Of a stretch of 64,000 nt of DNA, positions 1 to 8,804 are shown one piece after another; position 1 is the stretch's first letter; every line of letters begins with the position of its first letter. The DNA is from Anagrus nilaparvatae (lineage: Eukaryota > Arthropoda > Insecta > Hymenoptera > Mymaridae), in NCBI GenBank assembly GCA_022575985.1, contig JAKSXM010000231.1, positions 4,838,501 through 4,902,500 of the forward strand. The letters are read 5' to 3'. The notes under the pieces were generated by a model, which ran no database searches, was not told the origin of the DNA, and worked only from the letters and a program-made list of their open reading frames with translations. The position numbers were made by a program, and so were the translations under genes.

Positions 1-540
1 CTATGGCCTATGTCACCCACAGACTTTTTTTCTATATTTTGTCACTTTATTTAACTGTTCATTGTTTTGAACCTGATGATGAAAAACATACATACACACA
101 CAGACATACAAATAAATTATTAAAAATACCATAAAAAATAAAAAAATGAAAAAATTTTTTTAACCAGCATCAAAAATATTTGATAAAATTTTAAAGATGC
201 CATTGTTTTGAATAAAAATTTAAGAGAATACGAAATAAGTGGTGCTGATTGGAATACTACAAGGTGTAACACTAAATTCTTTCGATAGTCTTGAGATATT
301 TCAATTTTTGTTAAAAATCTTTAAAAATTTTATCAAGTTCAAAATCACTAAAAATTTGAATAACTCCAAAAGTATGATAGCTAAGTCACAAGACTATAGC
401 CTATGTCACTCGCAGACTTTTTTCTACTTTTTGACACCGGTTTTTGGTCAATTAGTTCGGCGGTTCTTGAGTCATTAGGGTATAGACAGAAAGATAGACA
501 AAAAATTTAATATTTTTTTGTATGTGCTAGATTAGTTTAG
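1..540. repeat. dispersed noncoding repeat, two copies of one module
   Basis: No gene is seen here. The first ~50 bases recur at about 394-443 (shared core CTATRGCCTATGTCAC followed by CAGACTTTTTT), so the stretch is a degenerate direct repeat with a period near 393 bp. A CA/CATA-rich microsatellite at about 88-112 precedes an AT-rich part. Similar ACATACAGACTTTTTT text occurs near 51,040, so this is probably a dispersed interspersed repeat such as the 3' end of a LINE. The family is unknown. Confidence 0.5.
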
Positions 541-1137
541 ATATTGGCTAGAAAATATCGTGGCGCTCAACGAGCAATTTTAGTAAATTAAAAATAATAA
601 TTAATACAATCGAATTTATATTTAATTTATTTGAATTTCTTTTTTTTCCTAATTATAGAAAAATTCATGGTAAGCACTTGTTAGCTATGATTCTGCCGTT
701 AATTACAACTCAATTAGATATTTTGGCGCCCAACGTGGAGCAATTTGTAATCTTCGATATGAATAATCAAAAGATCTGTAAGTATGTCAATCTTTTTCGT
801 TTCAAAACACTTATGGTTGACAGAAGTGTCCTTGTCAGCGTTTTTGGCTCCACAAAGAAAAAAGAAAATATTTTACTGTGGCAGCCTTTATTTCCTAGTA
901 TATCCCAGCTCTTGGTAATTTCAGCAAGGCAGGTTTTCCTTACGGGGTATCAACTGTCTGTTACTAACAGCAGGGAGCAAAGATTCAGGGAGAACGGGAA
1001 AGTTGATTGTCAGGTCCATTAAAGAGGAGAGCAGATTGTCCGAAACGGGGAGAGCTAGTGCTATTTAGTATTTTTGATAAATGGTAGTAATTATGTATAA
1101 GTCATTACTATTACCGACTTCTTTTATGAAGGCAGTA
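541..1137 (+). other. probable LTR-retroelement debris with primer-binding-site-like motifs
   Basis: Two related motifs resemble insect LTR-element primer binding sites: TGGCGCTCAACGAGC at 561-575 and TGGCGCCCAACGTGGAGC at 724-741. The spacing suggests a partial duplication of an LTR/leader junction. An open frame at 678-1022 (114 codons) shows no motif I recognise and may be chance. No LTR pair could be delimited. Confidence 0.35.
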
Positions 1138-1455
1138 TCATCTGCCTCGTAGAAGAGAAACTCCAACTTTAACAGATTGACCCACTTTTTTCGCTTGGTA
1201 CATAGGCCACATAGCTAATTCGAGATTTGCCTTTTTAAGGGCAAGATGAAAGATTTTAAGCCATTTTAGATGATCCGAAAAATTTTCCGTAACCACAATA
1301 AAATCAGCGATATAAATAAATAAAAAAAATTCAATTACAAAGACCAGAAGACATTCTCTGGTATCTAAATTGTCCGCGGCCGAAGATGGCAAAGGTCGTA
1401 TAGTCACGATATGGCTCGTCCATCTTAATTTGATGAAACGCAAGCTACATGTCAA
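1138..1455 (-). pseudogene. Ty3/gypsy reverse transcriptase fragment
   Basis: A 105-codon minus-strand frame carries the end of a gypsy-type RT palm: an aromatic/hydrophobic run, YIADFIVV where functional enzymes have Y-[LIV]-D-D-[IL]-[IV]-V, then DHLKWLKIF and LKKANLEL, which match the downstream EHLxHLxxVxxRLxxANLxL block of the family. The first catalytic aspartate of YxDD is changed to alanine and both flanks end abruptly, so it is inactive. It may belong with the PBS-like debris at 541-1137, although the orientations differ. Assignment to Ty3/gypsy rather than BEL/Pao is by eye. Confidence 0.6.
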
Positions 1456-1625
1456 AATTAAATGGATTGAGAAATGTTAATACATTAAATTATTTAAATT
1501 TTACAATAACTAATTTTTTTTTATCAAAAAATCTCAAATTATTATTTTCAAAGTAAGTTTTTTTTTTTAAATCTCTTATTCCCGACTCGTGAAAATGGCG
1601 CCAAAAGCCGGAAGCTGAAATTTTT
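1456..1625. other. AT-rich spacer with a possible H2B start scrap
   Basis: AT-rich sequence with no gene. At 1594-1614 the plus strand reads ATGGCGCCAAAAGCCGGAAG, an H2B-like start (MAPKA), closed at once by a stop. It directly precedes the segment at 1626-1750 that follows the H4 scrap at 12603, so it may be a second histone 5' end joined to the same foreign segment. Confidence 0.3.
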
Positions 1626-1750
1626 ACTTCGTTCTTTTTCGAAACAACTAGCTTCTTGCATACTAAAAACAGTCCAAAAGAGGGTTTTAATGGCTATCAC
1701 ACGCGTATTTGATATTTTAGCTTCAAATGGAAGACATAGTAATAATTTTT
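1626..1750. repeat. 125-bp segment shared with 12669-12800
   Basis: This stretch is near-identical to 12669-12800; both contain GGGTTTTAATGGCTATCACA and the run TTCGAAACAACTAGC. In both places it follows a truncated histone start (H2B-like here, H4 there). It has no conserved open frame and no histone coding match on either strand. It is either an insertion or a duplicated noncoding part of the old histone repeat unit. Confidence 0.6.
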
Positions 1751-1879
1751 GCATATCTAGGGCAAAAAAGCCTATTTTCTGCTTTAGGGAGACGGCTTTT
1801 TTGCCCATTATATGTAAAACTATTGTTTAGAACACGGGACAAAATATGGGGTTCGACTTTCGACATGCTGTCTGCACTC

Positions 1880-2075
1880 GCTCTAGTGTAGAGGATCGCG
1901 AAGTGGCATCCACTCGCGCCCCCGCTCCAGCTCTATGAGCATAAATATATAGAAACGATGGAAAGGTGACGCGAAAGGCCAGATGGACGCGTACTCTGAT
2001 CTCAGATCTGCAAGCATGGATAGGGCGACAGCATGGGGGGATGTGGATTTTTACCCTACCTAATTTCTGGTTATT
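1880..2075 (+). pseudogene. R1-clade LINE ORF2 fragment (post-RT region)
   Basis: The text matches 18530-18715 of the R1-like element with many substitutions and small indels: the 'VEDREWASTRA' region, the 'WTRRLISDLQAWIGRQHG' block and 'EVDFYLTQF' can all be traced in shifting frames. It is a free-standing scrap, truncated at both ends and frameshifted. It shows the same LINE family inserted outside the main LINE block. Confidence 0.7.
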
Positions 2076-2304
2076 ATTTATCTAAAAGTTAATTATAATA
2101 ATTGAATTTTTTATTGTTCAGTGACTCAATTATTGAATTTCTATTATGCCTGAAAAAAGAGATAAAACAAAGGAAACGCATTATGCATTCCTATATTTAT
2201 TCCATGCACAAAGAAAAGAAAAAATTAAAAATTAAGAAAAAAAAATAGTATGTCTTAACATTGTCACATTGTAACATTGTCTTTACGTCGAAATAGATTT
2301 TTGT

Positions 2305-2320
2305 GGTCCTGAAAAGGACC
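2305..2320 (-). terminator. histone mRNA 3' stem-loop (H2B)
   Basis: On the minus strand this reads GGTCCTTTTCAGGACC: a six-pair stem and the TTTC loop that SLBP and U7 snRNP recognise in metazoan replication-dependent histone mRNAs. It is on the same strand as, and downstream of, the H2B copy that stops at 2503. A 146-bp MITE now separates the two. Confidence 0.85.
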
Positions 2321-2329
2321 GATTGTTTA

Positions 2330-2475
2330 GGTTGATTCTACAGACCTCGGTAAACGCAAAACCGCAGCCGCAACGCAATGCGCATAAACTAAAATCGTTT
2401 GTGCGCATGCGTGTTGTGTTGTGCGCATTGCGTTGTGGCTGTGGTTTGCGTTTATGGAGGTCTGTTGAATCACGC
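2330..2475. mobile_element. foldback MITE, TTA target duplication (copy A)
   Basis: An almost fully palindromic 146-bp element. The left arm (GGTTGATTCTACAGACCTC, then GCAACGCAATGCGCA) is the inverse of the right arm. Both sides carry TTA (2327-2329 and 2476-2478). The arms match the MITEs at 53798 and 54258. A 3-bp TWA duplication is typical of PIF/Harbinger-mobilised MITEs. It inserted between the H2B stop codon and its stem-loop, lengthening that 3' UTR from a few tens of bases to almost 200. Confidence 0.8.
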
Positions 2476-2502
2476 TTATAAAGTAAGGTAACGTGTAATT
2501 TT

Positions 2503-2893
2503 TTAACGCAGATACTTGATGACGGCTTTGCAACCCTCGCTTACAGCATTTTTAGCGAGTTCTCCAGATAAAATTAATCTTACGGATGTTTGAATCTCAC
2601 GAGACGTAGTCATGGATTTTGTTGTAATTGGTTAAATCTAACGCCAACTTAAAAATACGTTTTAAAATGTCATTTATGAAAGAATTCATTATTGACATTG
2701 ATCTTTCCGTGATAACTAATTCAGGATGTACTTGTTTTAAAACTTTATAAATATATGGATGATATGCAAACGTAACTTTCCTCTTGCTTTTCCTTTTTTT
2801 TTCGCTTTTTTCAATACCCTTGTGAGTTTGACTAGCTTCTTTAGCTAACTTTACACTTCTCCGTGCAGTCATCTTTATGAACCGGCGTACCAA
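2503..2893 (-). pseudogene. H2B: histone H2B, divergent copy with one frameshift
   Basis: The minus strand encodes a lysine-rich tail (KSEKKRKSKRKVTFAYHP), the signature PYIYKVLKQVHPEL, MSIMNSFINDIL, and then, after a one-base frameshift near 2614, [34 protein letters not shown] and a stop at 2503-2505. Apart from the shift, the whole histone fold and the C-terminal helix are present at nearly normal length (about 123 residues). Many substitutions in one of the most conserved eukaryotic proteins indicate long neutral decay. The likely start is the second methionine (about 2872), giving a normal-length N-tail. A stem-loop lies downstream at 2305-2320. Confidence 0.85.
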
Positions 2894-3350
2894 ACGAGAA
2901 TAAAAAAAATACTTTTTATTACATAATTACATTTTTATAAAAAATAAGTTTTTATATGTGCTTAATCAAAGCGAAATTATCTATGTTATTGTATGCGATA
3001 CAATAATCAATTATCATGAAAATAAAAAAAATGATATTTTGCTCTGTTTAAAATATTTTTTGATTCTTTTAATATTATAAATTTTATGAATTATTACAGG
3101 TAAATCCTACATAATTTCTGCTGCTGAGATATGCTCAAACATAATGTCAATTTTTAAAATTTAATAAAAACATTATTGCAGTGCTTACAAATATGAAAAA
3201 TTGTTAACGTTATTGAAATAAATATTGGCCCTGGCAAGGGCCGTTTGATACCCAATCTCTAAAACGCTAGACAGTAATTGTCCAGAATTCCAGTTCGCGT
3301 TTCCTACAGTTACGTCATGCCAAGATGTAGACTTTCCTGCAAATTTAAAA
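2894..3350. other. AT-rich spacer with a mutated histone stem-loop
   Basis: No gene is seen. At 3227-3242 a perfect six-pair hairpin, GGCCCTGGCAAGGGCC, has the stem of a histone stem-loop, but the loop on the minus strand is TGCC instead of TTTC. It may be a decayed terminator of a minus-strand histone copy replaced by the element that starts near 3350. The 100 bases to its right show no recognisable histone. Confidence 0.35.
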
Positions 3351-4090
3351 TTTACCCAAGGCGCCAGTCACGTCCCGATTCGTGACAAGGTTTTTTAGAA
3401 ACCCCTTTTGGGCATAACGCAACCCTAATACTTACGCGGCCAAAATCCGACTAGCACAGCTCGTAAATACGACAGGAGAGAGGGGGGAACTCATAAGTTT
3501 AACGTCGGAGCTCCTAAAATTCACAAAAACTTACTTAACCTAAAGATCCTTATAAACTACTAAAATTTTCTAATTAAAATTTACTAATTAAACTATGTTT
3601 TAACTAATGATAAACTAAAATTTATATTTGATAACTATAAGTTTTAATTAACAAGAATGTAAAATTATTTTATTTTATTTAATTGTCGATAACCCAAAAT
3701 TTACATTTTGTGACTATAATTTTTAATTAACGAGAAAGTAAAAATGTTTAATTTTATTTAATTATCGATAAACCAAAACTTCTATTTTCTTAATTAATTA
3801 ATTGGAATTTTGATGTTTTATTCGATATTCCTTGATAAAATAAATCTGTATTCAGTTTACTCTAATTTAAGGTTATTTATTCGTCAAAGAGTGCAATTAT
3901 AGAAAATTCATAAATTAATACTTAAAATTCAAAAAAAAAATGCATAATTTTATCGTAGAATAATAATTTAACGATATTCCGTAATTTTATACTCAATTTT
4001 TATTCTAAAATTTATCATTTTATCAATTCTAAGCCGCGGCACGCTATTTTAGCTGAAATAGCAATAAATTTTACTTATGTTTTATTTTAA

Positions 4091-4165
4091 GCCACTAGGG
4101 GCCGCTGGTGGCCCTTTTGAGGCTAATTTAACGATAAACCATGTTTTCAGCCACTAGGGGTCGCC
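4091..4165 (+). promoter_or_regulatory. two CTCF-like sites in the E4 body
   Basis: CCACTAGGGGCCGC (4092-4105) and CCACTAGGGGTCGC (4151-4164) each differ by one base from the insect and vertebrate CTCF core CCACTAGGGGGCGC. They are preceded by the same TTTT(A/C)AG context and lie 59 bp apart in direct orientation. The first runs into an inverted partial site (GCTGGTGGCC). Flanking AACGATAAACCA and AACGATATTCCA motifs lie at 4130 and 4249. Binding is inferred from sequence only. Confidence 0.4.
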
Positions 4166-6022
4166 TAAAGCTGATCTGGGCAAAATTAATTGTAACTATG
4201 ATTTTATTTACGTTTTGTGACAATAATCACCATTGCTTAACTTAACTTAACGATATTCCATCTGAGGATCAAAAAAAAATGATGGTTAAACCAAAATCCC
4301 GCGGACATCCTCTGATCCGCGCGACAAGCCAAAATCAGGACTCATTAACTTATACTTAACATAAATTTTAATTTTGAGTCCTATTTCTAACTTAGATTTT
4401 AAGACCTAAACCGCGGAGGGTATGTACGGTACACGCTGTGCTAACTGGGTTATCATATAATTTTATAAACCTGCATTGTGACTCGCAATCACAATTTCAT
4501 TATGGGGACTATAGTCCCGGAATTGTTATTGCTGTAACAACAGCCTTATACAATACATGTTTGTACTTAATTATTTAATTATTTTAATTAAATAATTAAA
4601 TACAAATAATTTTAATCACTGTAATTCATAATATTTTTACTTCCCCAATTATGTAGTGTAAATTTCTGTGTGTTAATTCAGTGTTTGGTGTAATTTATGT
4701 GTTCTAAAATGTCAATGTATTTGTTATATTAATTATTATATTTTATAAGTGAAATTTGTAATAAATTGTGATTTTTCTCTAGTTGCATGTTTTGTGTGTC
4801 TTAAATGTGGTTTTACCTTTTATAGAATTAAGCTAGCCCTGAGATCCAAAAAAAAAGGATCCGCTAATTTGAGTTTTTCCTTATGCAGATATAGATGTAT
4901 GTCCAAGTTTTGCAGAATACTTAACTTATTAATATTCTGCAGAACTTGGAGAAAATTTTAATGTATTTCAGCAAGCAGCGGAGCTCCTACAGAAGCCATT
5001 TTCCCAAGTTTTGGATCCTACGCAAGGACTAAAAATTGTTGTTCCCATGTATAAGCCAAACTCAATTACCTTTTTCTTTTCTAGGTTTTTAATTAAGTTC
5101 TTGAGTCCAAAATAAAGAAACTTTTTAATTAAAATATTCATAATTGGCCTTATTTTAAAATTTCACAAAATTATTTTGGACTTCAGGTGCTGATTTTTTG
5201 TTCCGCATGTTCTAGACTAAATTCAATTCATATATTTTATTTTACTTATTGAATAATTTTAGAATTCAATTATAAGTAGCTTTTAAAGTAATTCACCCTT
5301 TAAATTTAGTACTTCAAAATTTTACTTAAATTTTCTGAACGATCAGAATTTGTAAATTCTAACATTAAACCTTTCTATTGTTTTATTTTTGCAAAAGTAG
5401 CTAAATTAGGATTAAATTGACTTAGATTACTAAATTTAAATGTTAAAATGAACTTGAGCAGAATTTAGAACTTTTTTATACGAACAAAAGGTACCATGTG
5501 GCTTTGCACATTTGTTCCCATTTTATACCTTTTATTCAAGTTTTGGAACTTCTCAAGCTGTTTTAACTTGGCACAACTCCTTTTTTATTGATTAATGCTT
5601 CAAATTATGTAAGAATTTAGTCCTAATTACTTCAAACTTCATCGAATTCAAAATTTTGTAAAATTTTTGAAGACGAGTAAGAAATGTGAATTTTTTTATT
5701 ATGCAACTTTAAATGTTCCATTTGTTAATTTACTTAGCAGGACTATCGCGACTAATTAAGAGCATTAAAATTTAGCATATTTTACTATTAAATATCCAAA
5801 ATTTTACTAAAACGAAATTTTGGTCATTTTCCTCAATACGTATGAAAATTTTAGTTTTGACTTTTTAAGATCTTAAGGGGATTTCTATTCATAAACTTTT
5901 AAGAAATAGTTAGATTGGGATGAGTTAATTTTAATTTAGCTAAATTTGGACCTTGGGAATTACTACGTTGGCTATAGCCAAAGTCCAAAATTTTACATTT
6001 TTACATGTAACTTTTGACATCT

Positions 6023-6281
6023 AACGATAACCACATCTTTTTAAATTTTATTACTTTAACGAGACACCAAAATTAATTTTATTTCAGAGAGCTTAAGCGA
6101 CTAGTTTTTAACAATAATCTATTAATTTAACACTATTTACTTTAGTTGGTCAATTGTTTTAGCTAATTTCTAACGATAATCCAGTAGCAAACTAAATACA
6201 TTATTTTATAACGACAAACCATTTAGTTGCTACTTCGATAAGCCATTATGGAAATCCAAACGATTCCCAGTTCGATAAACC
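6023..6281 (-). repeat. E4 leader motif array (AACGATAAnCCA)
   Basis: Degenerate copies lie at 6023 (AACGATAACCA), 6058 (AACGAGACACCA), 6172 (AACGATAATCCA), 6210 (AACGACAAACCA), 6234 (TTCGATAAGCCA), 6259 and 6271, mostly 20-40 bp apart. More copies occur at 3685, 3970, 4130 and 4249. All point the same way. The matching array in E3 is at 32752-33179. The spaces between copies are AT-rich and unalike, so the motif itself appears to be what is kept. It lies between ORF0 and where gag would begin. Confidence 0.55.
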
Positions 6282-6331
6282 TTTCTCTAATTGATAAAAT
6301 ATTTTCTCAAGTGGACCGTAATTTATTTTAA

Positions 6332-6643
6332 TTAGTGTTCCACTTGGGAAAATGATCCTAAAATTCCATCTAAGTATTTACTATAGATGTCAATTGACCT
6401 CTCTGTGTTAATTTCGTCAATAGATTCTAAAATTTCGCGATATGTCCGGATTTGATAGCATAATTCAGTACTCAACCGGCGAATACATTTATTTTTATCG
6501 GCTCCGGGGATTCTAGAATTAAAAAAATATTTTTCTAAAGATTTCTGAGAGGATTCTATTAATATCTTATGAGCCTCTAACTTATCGTTTACATTTAAAA
6601 GGAAACACTGTTTTAATTCGCTATTCATTATAACTATATTCAT
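6332..6643 (-). CDS. E4 ORF0, small pre-gag protein of unknown function
   Basis: A 103-residue open frame begins MNIVIMNSELKQC. Its best feature is the block SRIPGADKNKCIRRLSTELC, followed by an acidic, helical C-terminus ending FSQVEH. The block recurs in E3 as VPGADKDACSRRLQTDFC at the same place relative to the LTR and motif array, with conserved spacing and similar length (104 and 99 codons). No known domain, signal peptide or membrane segment is seen. Conservation between two diverged copies suggests a real element-encoded protein; it could instead be the first exon of gag. Confidence 0.5.
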   Translation of the reverse strand: MNIVIMNSELKQCFLLNVNDKLEAHKILIESSQKSLEKYFFNSRIPGADKNKCIRRLSTELCYQIRTYREILESIDEINTERSIDIYSKYLDGILGSFSQVEH

Positions 6644-6999
6644 ATAAAATATCGTATTTAATTCTGCTTACCTTGCTGCTACTTCACCGCAAAAAAACTT
6701 TGTTTTATCACAAGATTAAACACCTTATTTAACCAAAAAAAACTTTTATTGTATTTTTATTCAACTTCTTTGCTGCCACTGATTTTCTAAAAACTGAATT
6801 TAATTAATTAATTAACGAGACGGAATTTACGGAATGAATTTAACGGAATTTTTACCAAATTGAACTGCAAACTAAAGCGGAATTTACTAAATTGAACTGC
6901 AACCGAAACTGAATTTAATAATTAGAATAATAAAACTTGATTAATTTTAATGAACGGAAATTTAAAAGAATTTTATTTAACAAAAGAAAAATTTATTAA

Positions 7000-7271
7000 C
7001 GGTTTATGTCTGTTGACGATAATTTCCCAAGCGGGACTGACCAAAGGACGCCCTTGCGTTCGCGAGTTCACCTCGGTTTTGCCCCACTATATGTATAATT
7101 TTATAAAACCCCCTCCCTATAAGTAGTACTTATACTCCCTCGTGAAATGTTACACTTTAAAAATTTTAATACTATTAGGCTTGCGCCGTTCTCCACCAGG
7201 AGCGCTAGCGCAGGTTTTAAATTCTGCCCTGTTAAGGAAACTTGTAATACGGTGAAGTTCACCGTGTTACA
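7000..7271 (-). repeat. E4 5' LTR-like block
   Basis: On the minus strand the block begins TGTAACACGGTGAACTTCAC and matches the E3 start at 34068. Shared stretches include the GGAGCGCTAGCG/GGAGCGCCAGTG region, GGCGCAAGC, a TTTCACG(A/G)GGG stretch and TATAGGGAGGGGGTTTT. An interior AT tract could supply a TATA element. The 3' boundary of the LTR and any second LTR were not found, so the coordinates are approximate. Confidence 0.45.
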
Positions 7272-7383
7272 TCTCACAACCCTTGTTCTCGTATATTAGT
7301 TCCCATTATATATCCATTTGCATGAAAAAGCCAGTGCGCAAAGCCAAAACGTACTGTTAGAAAATTTGTGCAGAAAAAAAAAT

Positions 7384-7749
7384 TCAAGCAAGTTCTCCTA
7401 GAATTCGTCTAGCACGTTGAATGTCTTTGGGGGTGATGCACAGGCTTTTATTCTGTATTGCACAGAGATTAGTTTCTGTCAACAGACCTACGAGAAAAAT
7501 CTCGGTTGCTTCTTGAATTACGAATAGAGCCGAGCTTTGGAAACGGTAAGATATTTTTAAATCTTGAACGATTTCTTTGACAAGTCGTTGAAAAGATAAT
7601 TTTCTTATTACTAATTCTATGCTCCTTTTAAAACGATGAATTTTATTAAGATCGTACGTTCCAGGTGGTAACGATGAGTTTTATCTAGTCCCACGATGGC
7701 TGATTCACTTTTATGCTTTGCCTCGTCGTTTGCAAAAGGTTTACGAAGT
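7384..7749 (-). pseudogene. H3: histone H3, 3' part (frameshifted), split by E1
   Basis: Minus-strand reading from 7745 gives [28 protein letters not shown] (H3: VKKPHRYRPGT), then after stops and a shift [65 protein letters not shown] and a stop at 7384-7386. This covers nearly all of H3 from residue 17 to the end. The 5' codons lie across element E1 at 12150-12200; leaving out E1 and one AAGT copy restores the frame at the junction. No stem-loop was found downstream, where E4 begins. Confidence 0.85.
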
Positions 7750-8030
7750 TGTTAGGGTACGAATTTTACCTGAACTGAATACGGTCGCCACCTAGTTAAT
7801 TTATTAATTAAATTAACCTGATTACCCTTATTAGGAGATACTAGGAAACCTAAGGTACATCAGGAAAGAAGCCGGTTAACTCAATGATTACACTTTAATT
7901 AGGATAAACAATAAATCTTTATTAATTATGGTGTACACTCACGAGTAGTTAAAACTCGACTGACTGTCTCTTCTCTCTTACATACTTTCTCCCCCTTCTC
8001 TTATGTACTCTCTAATAGTGTACCCTTACA
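7750..8030 (-). repeat. E1 3' LTR
   Basis: 281 bp, bounded by TG and CA in plus-strand text, identical by eye to 11869-12149. On the coding strand it starts TGTAAGGGTACACTATTAG, holds an AATAAAG polyadenylation-like hexamer, and near its end carries GGTGGCGACCGT, which repeats the first bases of the element's own primer binding site. The ends form a short inverted repeat (GTAAGGGTAC/GTACCCTAAC). Confidence 0.92.
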
Positions 8031-8804
8031 TACTCCTACCCATGTAACTATGAAATTAGAATTTTATTTCGTAGTTGCATGTTTGTTGTTTTAATTATTT
8101 GAGGACTATTTATTTTTTTTTTTTTGAATTTATGTAACATATGAATTTATACAAAAATATTTATTTTTTTTTTTTCATTAATTATGGTATTGATTTTTTA
8201 CCTTTTGATTTAGTCTCTACTTAACATACTATTTATAATTAGTCCATTTGACTAGCCAAATATTTTATTTAACGCTTAAGTTTTATATTGTTTGTAATAT
8301 AAAGTAATTAACGCTACTAAACTTAAAATTATTATTTTTTATTTTTAATATTTATTTGAATCTTTATTAAAATAAATGAAATAAACTAAATTGTATTTTT
8401 GTTTTGATTAATATACCATGTGACTAGCCATCTATTTATGGTTAATAATTATTTACCATTAGGTAAAATTAAAATAAAACTAAAATAATATTCTTTTTTT
8501 TTTTTTTGATTATTATACCATTTGACTAGCCCTTTATTTCTTGTTAATGGCTTTAAATAAAATAATAACTAATTAATAATAATTAAATGATATGATTTAT
8601 ATAATAATATACTATATTTAACGAATCTAGAATTAAATTCATGTAATAATATTGTCTATATAATTGCTGTAAATAACTAAAATCAAGATTTTTTTTTTTT
8701 GTTGATATTTTAAGATATAAATGTGAATTTAATCAATGGTATATTTATGAGATCTATATCATATATTTTTATATAAACAAAGAATCTCTTATGTGTTTTA
8801 ATAC
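8031..8804 (-). repeat. E1 3' noncoding region with three CCATnTGACTAGCC repeats
   Basis: This AT-rich stretch between ORF3 and the 3' LTR has no gene. The 14-mer CCATTTGACTAGCC occurs at 8244-8257 and 8518-8531, with CCATGTGACTAGCC at 8416-8429. Each lies near long T tracts (8108, 8168, 8493, 8688). Next to the LTR the coding strand reads ATGGGTAGGAGTA, a plausible short polypurine tract for second-strand priming. Confidence 0.6.

Larger units (their letters stand above)
3350..7271 (-). mobile_element. LTR retroelement E4 (degenerate, minus strand)
   Basis: E4 is assigned by shared features with E3 (31270-34068): a matching 5' LTR-like block at about 7000-7271, a homologous small ORF at 6332-6643, and a leader with repeated AACGATAAnCCA motifs. 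No pol domain is visible and the left boundary is approximate. The interior, 3.4-5.9 kb, is AT-rich and holds only short frames. It lies just 3' of the H3 copy that ends at 7384. The rest of gag-pol was either never there or has been deleted. Confidence 0.5.
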
